Assembly: GCA_028290925.1 (NCBI GenBank)
Contig: JAQGIX010000223.1
Span: 1-8,718, forward strand
Reading direction: 5' to 3'
DNA from: Phenylobacterium sp.
Lineage (GTDB): Bacteria > Pseudomonadota > Alphaproteobacteria > Caulobacterales > Caulobacteraceae
DNA: 8,718 bases
Shown here: positions 1 through 6,117 of the stretch, piece by piece
How the letters are laid out: each line of letters starts with the position of its first letter
Position numbering within the stretch: position 1 is the first letter of the stretch
Position numbers and translations under genes: made by a program
The notes under the pieces: generated by a model
What the model saw: the letters and a program-made list of their open reading frames with translations, nothing else
What the model was told of the DNA's origin: nothing
Database searches by the model: none

Positions 1-505
1 GCCGCACGGCCGCGGCCAGCGCCAGGCAGAGCGCCGCGCCCACCAGCGCCGGCCAGTGCCGCCGCGTCGCCCACTGCAGCTCGGCCCGCGCCAGCAGCAC
101 GAAGCCCGCGATGGTCAGGTTGGCGAACAGCACGTCGCGCCAGACGATGCCCTGGTAGATCAACAGCTGCGGGGTCAGGACCACCAGCACGGCCAGCGCC
201 GCCGCCGCCCAACTCGCGCGCCGCCGAAGGCTGGGCAGCGACATGAGCGCGACGAACAGGAGGCCGCTGGAGGCGGCCACATAGAGCCCCGTCCCGGAGA
301 GCAGATGGTCGAACCGGCGCAGCACCCAGGAGAAGGCGGCCGGCGCCCAGGTCTGGCGCACACCGGTGCGCGCCTCGTCCAGGGCGATCACGGAGTCGAC
401 CGACATGTGGCCCGGCAGATTGGCCGCCAGCGAGGCGAGCAGGCCAAGGATCAGCACCCAGCGGAACACCCGGGCCTTCAGCGCCTCGCCCTCACCGTCC
501 CGCAA
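1..505 (-). CDS. GT-C-like multi-pass membrane protein, paralogue of the 1397-2788 gene; 3' end beyond window
   Basis: The minus strand reads without a stop from a TTG at 503-505 to the left edge, giving 168 residues of a hydrophobic protein. No ATG opens the frame, so an ATG-only search misses it. The TTG follows AGGGGG by 5 nt, with an in-frame TAG just upstream. With this start the protein aligns gap-free with the 1397-2788 product over its whole visible length; both have NLPGH at residues 29-33 and D37-S38-V39. About half of the aligned residues look identical, notably TPQ-LIYQGIVW-D near 111-124. The D37 loop motif and the R/K-D pair near 123-124 resemble GT-C membrane glycosyltransferases that use lipid-linked sugars (ArnT/PMT/DUF6020-like). 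That family placement is from memory of motif layout, not a search. Unlike the paralogue, it has Ala at 41 (Gln there) and Arg at 123 (Lys there). A GTG at 467-469 is a less likely start. A periplasmic sugar transferase role is inferred. Confidence 0.8.
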   Translation of the reverse strand, partial: MRDGEGEALKARVFRWVLILGLLASLAANLPGHMSVDSVIALDEARTGVRQTWAPAAFSWVLRRFDHLLSGTGLYVAASSGLLFVALMSLPSLRRRASWAAAALAVLVVLTPQLLIYQGIVWRDVLFANLTIAGFVLLARAELQWATRRHWPALVGAALCLALAAAVR

Positions 506-530
506 ACCAGCCCCCTAAGCGTCGCCGACG

Positions 531-539
531 TGGGCTAAC
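531..539. repeat. TGGGCTAAC motif, copy 1 (divergent spacer 506-644)
   Basis: The nonamer TGGGCTAAC lies 25 nt upstream of the TTG start of the minus-strand gene at 505. An identical copy lies at 5991-5999, 26 nt upstream of another minus-strand start. It may be a promoter element. On the plus strand GCTAACTA partly matches the GCTANAWC -10 consensus described for Caulobacter, but no convincing -35 is visible. Orientation and function are undecided. Confidence 0.3.
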
Positions 540-644
540 TAAGGGGCGCCGTCGCGATTTGGGAAGCGGCAAAAATGGGCTGGTCGGGCGACGGCCGCGC
601 CCTATGCTGGCGCGCCTTGGAATCGCCGGCGCGGGAGCCTTTGT

Positions 645-1460
645 ATGGGGAGTGAGCACGCAGCCGCGGCGCCGAGCGTGCTTGCGCGATTCCCCAAGGC
701 GCGGCCGGCGCTGACGCCGCAGATCCAGGCGATCTACCTCAGCCAGTACCAGGACAACCGCTCGGGCCGCACGCCTGCCGCGTCCGCCGCCCAGCAGCTG
801 GAGCGCTGGATGCATCGCCGGGTGGCCGCCGACATCACCGGCGGCGCCGCGCGCGCCACCCTCGAGCTGGGCGCCGGCACGCTGAACCAACTGCCCTTCG
901 AGCGCTTCACCACGCCCTATGACATCGTCGAGCCGTTCCGCGAGCTCTACGCCGACTCCCCCGAGCGCGGCCGGCTGCGCGACGTCTTCGCCGACATCGC
1001 CGAGGTCCCGCCGGAGCGCCGCTACCCGCGGATCACCAGCATCGCGGCGGTGGAGCACATGTGCGACCTGCCGCTCGTCCTGGCCCGCGTCGCCCGCCTG
1101 CTCGCCGACGGCGGCAGCTTCCGCGTGGCCTATCCCAGCGAGGGCGGCCTGCTCTGGCGGCTGGGCTGGATGGCCACCACCGGCCTGGAGTTCCGCCTGC
1201 GCCACGGCCTCGACTACGGCGTCCTGATGCGCCACGAGCACGTCAACACCGCCCACGAGATCGAGGTGTTGCTCAAGGCGCTGTTCGGCGAGGTGCGGAT
1301 CAGCAGCTTCGGCCTCGGCCGGCAGCTGTCGCTCTATCGGTTCGCCGAGGCGCGAGGCCCGCGCCTGGAGACCGCCGCGGCCTGGGAACAGGCCTTTCAC
1401 GCCCCGTCGCGTGTCACCTTGAGCGGCCGCCGGAAGCCAGTGGGATCGAGCAGCAGGTAG
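645..1460 (+). CDS. Class I SAM-dependent methyltransferase, glycan-cluster type
   Basis: The 271-residue product has a Rossmann methyltransferase core. Motif I, the SAM-binding glycine loop, is LELGAGTLN at 73-81. The end of strand 2 is YDIVEPF (92-98), where E97 is placed to bind the ribose hydroxyls. The post-motif segment is ITSIAAVEHM (130-139), followed by LADGGSFRVAYPSEGG (153-168). There is no signal peptide or membrane segment, so it should act in the cytoplasm. The ATG at 645 has GGGAG at 633-637, 7 nt upstream. The last 64 bp overlap the 3' end of the convergent membrane-protein gene. Methyltransferases of this shape are common in O-antigen and capsule loci, where they methylate sugars or chain ends. 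Here the substrate is inferred from context only and the methylated position cannot be read. The last 40 or so residues are low-complexity, Arg/Ala/Ser-rich and poorly constrained. Confidence 0.88.
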   Translation: MGSEHAAAAPSVLARFPKARPALTPQIQAIYLSQYQDNRSGRTPAASAAQQLERWMHRRVAADITGGAARATLELGAGTLNQLPFERFTTPYDIVEPFRELYADSPERGRLRDVFADIAEVPPERRYPRITSIAAVEHMCDLPLVLARVARLLADGGSFRVAYPSEGGLLWRLGWMATTGLEFRLRHGLDYGVLMRHEHVNTAHEIEVLLKALFGEVRISSFGLGRQLSLYRFAEARGPRLETAAAWEQAFHAPSRVTLSGRRKPVGSSSR

Positions 1461-2788
1461 TAGATCCCGACCAGGGCTGCGAGGTCGAGGATGTAGAGGT
1501 AGCGGTAGTCGCAGGCGATGGTGATCACGAAGAAGCTCCCGGTCACCGCCAGCACCCCCAGCATCAGGGCGGCGATCGCCAGGTCCGCCGGCTGGCGCCG
1601 CCACAGCAGCAGTCCCGCCACGACCAGCGCCGCGAGCGCATAGGCCCAGTGCAGCTGGACCGGCGTGCCGATGTACCAGGTGTCGTAGTTGGTCAGCTGC
1701 TGGTCGGCCCTGGAGTAGCGGTGGGCGATCCCCAGCGGCGCCATCTTGCTCGCCGGAGCGTCGACGCCCGTGTAGATCGGCAGGCAGCGGTCGGCGTTGG
1801 GCGACAGGAACAGCCAGCTGAAATCCATCCAGCGCATGCGCAAATAGAGGTCCGGCCGCCTAAGGATCAGGTCAAGCCACTGACGGCGGGCCACGTCGTT
1901 GGGGATGGCGTTCAGGGCCGAGCCCACGACCGGGTCGCGATCGATCCAGTCGATGCGGTCCGGCGACCAGTTGATCGGCCCGCGCGTGCGGATGATCTCG
2001 ACCTCACGCGGATTGACCGCTTCGATGTCGGAGAGCCGATAGGTCCGATCGAGGCTGACGGCGCCCAGCAGGTCGTAGTTCTGGACGATGCGGACCCCTT
2101 CCTTCAGCGCCCCCTCCGGCGCGCCGAAGGCCGGCACCGCCACCACGGTCAGCAGCTGGATCAGGGCGGTCAGCGCCAGGAGGCCGCCGCCGGCCCAGAG
2201 CGCGCCGCGCCGCCAGTTCCCGCGGCTGGCCACCCAGCCCAGGGCCAGCGCCGCCACGATCGGAACCAGGATCCCGTTCTGGCGGACCATGCTGGCCACC
2301 GAGAACAGCACCACCGCCCCGGCCAGCCACAGCCAGCGCGACGGCCTCATCTCCCACCGCGCGAAGGCCCGGGCCAGGCAGACGCTGGCCCCGATCGCGG
2401 TGTTGGCGAAGGCGATGTCCTTCCAGACGATGCCTTGATAGATCAGAACCTGCGGCGTCAGGGCCATCAGGGCGGCGAACACCACGCCCAGCCAGCTCAC
2501 CCGCCCGCGCACCGCCGCCAGTCCCGCCAGGCTCGCGAAGAACAGCAGTCCGCTCGCCGCCACATAGAGCGCCGTGCCCGGGATGATCGCGTCGAACACG
2601 CCAAGCAGCCAGGCGTAGATCGCCGGACCCCAGGTTTCGCGGACGTGGAAATGGCCTTCGTAGAGCTGGGCCACCGAGTCGTAGGAGAGATGCCCCGGGA
2701 GGTTTGCGCCCAGCATCAGGAGCAGGCCGCCGGCCAGCACGACGCGCAGCGCCTGCGGCGCGCTGATGATCGGCGGATGCCTGGTCAT
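1397..2788 (-). CDS. GT-C-like multi-pass membrane glycosyltransferase candidate
   Basis: This encodes a 463-residue protein with about ten hydrophobic stretches and a soluble segment at roughly 220-320. The first extracytoplasmic loop has NLPGHLSYDSVAQL (29-42), an Asp-containing motif. Later come TPQVLIYQGIVWKD (111-124), VRQNG (168-172) and DYRYLYILDLAA (427-438). An acidic first-loop motif, a Lys-Asp pair, an Arg-x-Asn-Gly motif and a late RY segment resemble GT-C enzymes of the PMT/ArnT/DUF6020 kind, which take sugars from polyprenyl-phosphate carriers on the periplasmic side; exact family is uncertain. The ATG at 2786-2788 is chosen over an ATG at 2887, which would add 33 residues of unlikely sequence and has no ribosome site. 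It also matches the paralogue's N-terminus. Its ribosome site (GAG/GGGGGA just upstream) is ambiguous. The gene points the same way as its paralogue at 1-505, with the methyltransferase gene between them. A GtrB-like enzyme and an SMR-like flippase candidate 1.7 kb away would suit a lipid-linked donor. Confidence 0.83.
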   Translation of the reverse strand: MTRHPPIISAPQALRVVLAGGLLLMLGANLPGHLSYDSVAQLYEGHFHVRETWGPAIYAWLLGVFDAIIPGTALYVAASGLLFFASLAGLAAVRGRVSWLGVVFAALMALTPQVLIYQGIVWKDIAFANTAIGASVCLARAFARWEMRPSRWLWLAGAVVLFSVASMVRQNGILVPIVAALALGWVASRGNWRRGALWAGGGLLALTALIQLLTVVAVPAFGAPEGALKEGVRIVQNYDLLGAVSLDRTYRLSDIEAVNPREVEIIRTRGPINWSPDRIDWIDRDPVVGSALNAIPNDVARRQWLDLILRRPDLYLRMRWMDFSWLFLSPNADRCLPIYTGVDAPASKMAPLGIAHRYSRADQQLTNYDTWYIGTPVQLHWAYALAALVVAGLLLWRRQPADLAIAALMLGVLAVTGSFFVITIACDYRYLYILDLAALVGIYYLLLDPTGFRRPLKVTRDGA

Positions 2789-2866
2789 TCCCCCACTCGA
2801 GCCGGCCTCGTGGGGGCGTTGGTAGGATGCGTCCCGGCCGTTGAGAAGCCCCAATCTCCGGCCGCC

Positions 2867-2883
2867 TTGGCCGGCCCGGCCAA
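2867..2883. promoter_or_regulatory. Perfect 17-bp palindrome in divergent spacer, possible operator
   Basis: TTGGCCGG and CCGGCCAA form 8-bp arms around a single C. The site is in the 113-bp spacer between the membrane-protein gene (start 2788, minus) and the acyltransferase gene (start 2902, plus). It ends 5 nt before the GGTGAG ribosome site at 2889-2894. Its symmetry and position suit a dimeric repressor site, but GC-rich sequence produces such palindromes by chance. Confidence 0.3.
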
Positions 2884-2901
2884 TCATGGTGAGTTGCGGC
2901 C

Positions 2902-3771
2902 ATGACCCCAGATGGGACTTTGGGCGGGCTCGTCCTCAAGCCGACCGGCGTGACGCCGCGCCAGATCGACGCCTACGCCGGGCTGCTGGGTCGCGTGTTC
3001 GGGGAGACGGCGAAGTTCAGCCCCGAAGCCATCGCCTGGCGCTACCGCGACAATCCCTCCGGCCAGGTGGTCGGGACCGACGCCTGGGACGGCGAGCGGC
3101 TGGCTGCGCACTATGTGACCTGCCCCACCGAAGCCCTGATCGACGGGGCGCCCATGAAGGGCCTGTTGTCGCTGAATACCGCCACCGATCCCGACTACCA
3201 GGGCCGCGGCCTGTTCACCCGGCTGGCGGAGGCGACCTACGAGGCCGGGCGCGCGGCCGGCTACGGCTTCGTGATCGGCGTCGCCAACGCCAATTCGACC
3301 CCCGGCTTCCTGCGCCGCCTGGCCTTCCAGCACGTGGCGCGCCTGCAGGCCGGCGTACTGGCCGGCGTCCCCCGGCGCTTCGAGCCCGCCGCGCTGCACT
3401 ACCAGGGCGACTGGCGCGGCGACCTCCTGGCCTGGCGGCTGGCCAATCCCGCCGGCCGCTACATGCCCGCCCACCACGGCGAGCTCACCGGCGTCTGGTC
3501 GGCGACCCACCTGCCGCTGGTCTATTGCGGGGCCTTCCTGGCCGGACATTCGACGGCCGTTCCGCCCAGGCGCGCGCCCCCGCTCGGCGCGACCCTGTTC
3601 ATCGGCCTGGAGCCGCGCTTGCGGTTGGCCAAGGGTGGGTTCCTGCCGATTCCCGAGCGCTTGCGGCCCTCGCCGCTGAACCTCATATGGCGGCCGCTGT
3701 CGGACGCCGCGCCGCGCGAGCTGCGGCCCGACGCCGTGGCCTTGAACTTCCTCGATTTCGATCCCTATTGA
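2902..3771 (+). CDS. GNAT-family N-acyltransferase
   Basis: The 289-residue soluble protein carries an acyl-CoA binding motif A of the GNAT fold: TATDPDYQGRGLFTRLAE at 93-110, with the pyrophosphate loop QGRGLF (100-105). YGFVIGVANANSTPGFLRRLAFQ (121-143) has the expected strand, Asn-rich turn and following helix of motif B. At 289 residues it is longer than a single GNAT domain (about 150), and the C-terminal half (about 160-289) has no motif I recognise; it may be a second, degenerate GNAT-like or substrate-binding lobe. The ATG at 2902 has GGTGAG (2889-2894) 7 nt upstream. The stop is 3 nt from the start of the PIG-L deacetylase gene, so the two are almost certainly cotranscribed. The family transfers an acyl group from acyl-CoA to an amine. 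In this locus an amino sugar, freed by the neighbouring deacetylase, is the natural guess (inference). It need not use acetyl-CoA. Confidence 0.85.
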   Translation: MTPDGTLGGLVLKPTGVTPRQIDAYAGLLGRVFGETAKFSPEAIAWRYRDNPSGQVVGTDAWDGERLAAHYVTCPTEALIDGAPMKGLLSLNTATDPDYQGRGLFTRLAEATYEAGRAAGYGFVIGVANANSTPGFLRRLAFQHVARLQAGVLAGVPRRFEPAALHYQGDWRGDLLAWRLANPAGRYMPAHHGELTGVWSATHLPLVYCGAFLAGHSTAVPPRRAPPLGATLFIGLEPRLRLAKGGFLPIPERLRPSPLNLIWRPLSDAAPRELRPDAVALNFLDFDPY

Positions 3772-3774
3772 GCC

Positions 3775-4536
3775 ATGGCCGTCGTCTACATCCTCGCCCA
3801 CTTCGATGACGAGTACTGCGCCCTGCCGCTGATCAAGCAGCGCGTGCGCCAGGGCCTCGACCAGCGCTTCCTCTATGTCGCCGACTACCATGACGCCGAA
3901 CTCACCCGCACGCGCTTCGCCGAGACCCGGGCGCTGCTGGCCCACGTGGGCGTCGAGCCCGCCCACGCGCTCCACGTGGGCGTGGGCACAGGCGCGCTGG
4001 ACGGCTCGGTCTATCGGCATCTCGACACGGCCTTCGCCGCGCTGAGCGCCGCCGTCGCCGAGATCGGCCCCATCGAGCGATTCGCCTGCACCGCCTGGGA
4101 AGGCGGCCACATGGACCACGACATGTGCGCCATGATGACTTCCAGGCTCGCCGGTGCGCACGGCGGCGCTCCCGTCGACCAGATCAGCCTCTACAACGGC
4201 CCGGGCCTCGCGGGGCCGCTGTTCCACGGCGGCTCGCCGCTGCCGGAGAACGGGCCGGTGACCAAGGTCCCGCTGACCGCGGCCGAGTGGTCGACCTGGA
4301 TGGCCGAGGTGCGCTTCTTCCCCTCCCAGACCAAGACCTGGCTGGGGCTGTGGCCGGCGATGTTCTGGAACTACGCCCGGCGTGGCTTCGGCTACCAGGG
4401 CCTCGACCCGAGCCGCATCGGCGAGCGGCCGCACGCCGGGTCGCTGTTCTACGAGCGGATGTTCAAGGTCCCCTACGCCGACGTCCGCGCCGCCGCCGAG
4501 GCCTTCGGCCAGCAACGCGATCAGGTGCGCGCCTGA
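3775..4536 (+). CDS. PIG-L/LmbE-family zinc-dependent N-deacetylase
   Basis: The 253-residue protein begins with the family metal site, AHFDDE at 8-13 (usually AHPDDE; Phe replaces Pro). The second site is GGHMDH at 110-115. By analogy with MshB, H9, D12 and H115 would bind zinc and D11 would be the general base. All are present, so the enzyme should be active. RPHAGSLFYERMF (218-230) near the end resembles the family's conserved C-terminal segment. Members remove N-acetyl groups from GlcNAc-type sugars, as in GlcNAc-PI, mycothiol and bacillithiol synthesis. The start lies 3 nt after the acyltransferase stop. This pairing of deacetylase with acyltransferase resembles MshB/MshD and suggests that an acetamido sugar is deacetylated and re-acylated or left as a free amine. 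Its 3' end overlaps the convergent SMR-like gene by 16 bp. There is no signal peptide, so a cytoplasmic nucleotide-sugar or lipid-linked substrate is likely. Confidence 0.9.
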   Translation: MAVVYILAHFDDEYCALPLIKQRVRQGLDQRFLYVADYHDAELTRTRFAETRALLAHVGVEPAHALHVGVGTGALDGSVYRHLDTAFAALSAAVAEIGPIERFACTAWEGGHMDHDMCAMMTSRLAGAHGGAPVDQISLYNGPGLAGPLFHGGSPLPENGPVTKVPLTAAEWSTWMAEVRFFPSQTKTWLGLWPAMFWNYARRGFGYQGLDPSRIGERPHAGSLFYERMFKVPYADVRAAAEAFGQQRDQVRA

Positions 4537-4889
4537 CCCTGCATGATCACCACGAAGCCGACCATCATCAGGGCGTAGCCGGCGGCGAAGCGCCAGCCGA
4601 TCGGCTCCTTGAACACCAGCCAGGCGATCAGCGGCACCAGGCCTGAGCCCAGGATCGAGAAGACGTAGGCCGTCGACAGCGGCACCCGCGTCAGGATGTA
4701 GAACCAGAACAGCGCCGTCAGGCCGTACCAGGCGAAGGCGCCGATCAACGGTCCGTTGCTGATCAGCCGCACGACGATGTTGCCCGAGAGCTTCTCGTTA
4801 TACTGGGCCGCCCATTTGAACAGCGTCTGACCGATCGGCAGCGCCACCGAAAAGCCGGCGCAGAGCGCAGCCTCCTTCCAGGTCACCAT
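4521..4889 (-). CDS. Four-TM SMR/EamA-like protein (ArnE/ArnF-type flippase subunit candidate)
   Basis: The 122-residue product is made almost entirely of four membrane helices, at about 7-27, 40-66, 71-93 and 99-117. GQTLFKWAA (20-28) in helix 1, VPLSTAYVFSILGSGLVPLIAW (69-90) and the KEPIGWR segment (94-100) with its Glu-Pro are typical of the small multidrug resistance/EamA half-transporters that include ArnE and ArnF. The start is 4 nt after the stop of the GT2 gene, so it is translated from the same transcript. SMR-like proteins next to polyprenyl-phosphate glycosyltransferases are thought to flip the lipid-linked sugar to the periplasm. That role is inferred here. ArnE and ArnF act as a pair, so this one would work as a homodimer or need an unseen partner. 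A drug-efflux role is possible but less likely given the neighbours. The 3' end overlaps the PIG-L gene by 16 bp. Confidence 0.82.
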   Translation of the reverse strand: MVTWKEAALCAGFSVALPIGQTLFKWAAQYNEKLSGNIVVRLISNGPLIGAFAWYGLTALFWFYILTRVPLSTAYVFSILGSGLVPLIAWLVFKEPIGWRFAAGYALMMVGFVVIMQGQART

Positions 4890-4893
4890 CGCC

Positions 4894-5964
4894 TCACGAC
4901 TCCTGCGATTCGAGCCGCGCGACGGTGCGCAGATAGGGGTGGATCGGCCGGATTGGCACGTTCAGGACGTCGAAGTTGACCGCCTGCAGCAGCAACTGGG
5001 CGCCCAGGATGATCGGCAGGGCGGCGGCCATGACCACGCCGGCCGAGGCCACCTGCCCCGGAACCCGGGTCGAGACGTAGTGGGCCGCGTAGCCCAGGCC
5101 GAACAGGATGCCGAACATGCCGAACACCAGCTCCAGGCTGGCCGCGTTGAAATCGCGCACGAAGTACTGGCCGAGCACCCGCTGGATGAAGTTGCGCAGG
5201 TGCTTCAGCGCGAACGGCCCGACGATGGCGCTGATCCTGAGGTTCGACACCTCGTCGGCGTAGCGGGCCGGGATCGGCACGTCGCGCACCACCGCGCGCA
5301 AGGTGGCGAGGTGATAGAGCAGATCGGTCTCGAAGAAGAAGCGGCGCGAGACCCGCTTCTCCATCACCAGCCGGGCCACCGTCGATTCGATCGCCGTGTA
5401 GCCGTTGGTCGGATCGAAGATGTTCCAGTAGCCGGTGGAGACCTTGGCGGCGAAGCTCAGGACCGCGTTGCCGAACACCCGCACCATCGGCATGGCCCGC
5501 AGGTGGCTGACCGAGGTGAACCGGTTGCCCTTGGCGTAGTCCGCCTCGCCCAGCAGGATCGGGGCCACCAGCTGGCCCATGTAGCCGAGGTCCATCTGGT
5601 CGTCGCCGTCGACCTTGACCAGGATCTTGCCGCCGCGCCGGGCGGCCTCGGCATAGCCGGCGAGCACCGCCCCGCCGACTCCCTGGTTCCTGGCCAGCCG
5701 CACCACCACGATGCGCGGATCCCTGGCCTCGGCCTCGATGAAATCGCCGGAACCCTCCGGGCAGGCGTCGTCGACGCAGACGATCCCCTCGACCCAGGCC
5801 GGGCTCTTCTCGATCACCCGCAGGATGTGCGCCTTCACCTTGAAGCAGGGGATCACCAGCCAGACCCCGGCGCCCTCCAGGCTCAGGTCGCCGGGGCGCA
5901 CAGCCTGGCGCCGCCGCTCGATCTGGGGCGGCCCGCCGCGCGCGAGCTGGTCGATGGACGTCAT
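4894..5964 (-). CDS. GT2 polyprenyl-phosphate glycosyltransferase (GtrB/ArnC/DPM-like)
   Basis: The 356-residue protein has a GT-A catalytic domain at about 33-250. It starts with VWLVIPCFKV (34-43) and has VDDACPEGSGD (64-74), the nucleotide-binding VDGDDQMD (118-125, DxD-type), GNRF (146-149), FDPTNGYTAI (183-192) and FETDLLYHL (211-219). Two C-terminal membrane helices follow (about 276-298 and 307-330). This architecture is that of dolichol-phosphate mannose synthase, GtrB and ArnC, which transfer a sugar from a nucleotide donor to a polyprenyl phosphate on the cytoplasmic face. The sugar cannot be told. The ATG at 5964 is the first start after an in-frame TAG two codons upstream, so no longer N-terminus is possible. 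The nearest purine-rich ribosome site, AAGGA, is about 13 nt away, which is unusually far. An SMR-like gene follows after 4 nt. The nonamer TGGGCTAAC lies 26 nt upstream, as it does upstream of the gene starting at 505. Confidence 0.9.
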   Translation of the reverse strand: MTSIDQLARGGPPQIERRRQAVRPGDLSLEGAGVWLVIPCFKVKAHILRVIEKSPAWVEGIVCVDDACPEGSGDFIEAEARDPRIVVVRLARNQGVGGAVLAGYAEAARRGGKILVKVDGDDQMDLGYMGQLVAPILLGEADYAKGNRFTSVSHLRAMPMVRVFGNAVLSFAAKVSTGYWNIFDPTNGYTAIESTVARLVMEKRVSRRFFFETDLLYHLATLRAVVRDVPIPARYADEVSNLRISAIVGPFALKHLRNFIQRVLGQYFVRDFNAASLELVFGMFGILFGLGYAAHYVSTRVPGQVASAGVVMAAALPIILGAQLLLQAVNFDVLNVPIRPIHPYLRTVARLESQES

Positions 5965-5990
5965 CCGCTAGCCGGTTTCCTTCAAGGGGT

Positions 5991-5999
5991 TGGGCTAAC
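5991..5999. repeat. TGGGCTAAC motif, copy 2 (divergent spacer 5965-6117)
   Basis: This is the second exact copy of the nonamer seen at 531-539, 26 nt upstream of the GT2 start and 118 nt upstream of the ABC permease start. On the plus strand GCTAACAC agrees with the Caulobacter-type -10 GCTANAWC at six of seven defined positions, without a clear -35 at the expected distance. The 153-bp spacer must hold promoters for both the GT2-SMR and the ABC transporter operons. Confidence 0.3.
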
Positions 6000-6117
6000 A
6001 CGGAAGCCCGGACGCTGGCAAAGCGGCGGCTCGGCCCGCGCTGGGGCGCGGCGAGGCGTCGTCCTTGCGCCGCCGAATCCCGCCTGTTACCCACGGCCCC
6101 TACCTGCTGGAGAGTGT

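Noticed and set aside
506..644. Sigma-70-like promoter for the methyltransferase (TATGCT at 603-608)
   Set aside because: No -35 element fits at 16-18 nt, so only the spacer location supports a promoter.
1423..1430. GCGGCCGC (NotI-type) octamer, also near 4425
   Set aside because: Such octamers are common in GC-rich coding sequence; I saw no biological pattern.
492..1604. 370-codon minus-strand open frame
   Set aside because: It is antisense to the methyltransferase, has a low-complexity Arg/Ala/Gly-rich product and no family motif. GC-rich codon bias explains it.
2786..2887. N-terminal extension of the GT-C-like protein to an ATG at 2887
   Set aside because: There is no ribosome site, the extra residues are not membrane-like, and the paralogue aligns from the 2788 start.
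1061..2905. 614-codon plus-strand open frame
   Set aside because: It covers the methyltransferase out of frame and then runs antisense to the GT-C-like gene. The product is rich in His, Gln, Arg and Asp repeats typical of antisense frames.
2884..4515. 543-codon minus-strand open frame
   Set aside because: It is antisense to the GNAT and PIG-L genes, both of which carry clear motifs; the antisense product has none.
6037..6050. Small hairpin CGCGC-TGGG-GCGCG in the 5965-6117 spacer
   Set aside because: Five-bp GC stems are expected by chance at this base composition, and no T-tract follows, so it is not a terminator.
4939..6117. Long in-frame upstream extension of the Wzm permease
   Set aside because: It is antisense to the GT2 gene. 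The permease has a good ribosome site and family-typical N-terminus at 6118.
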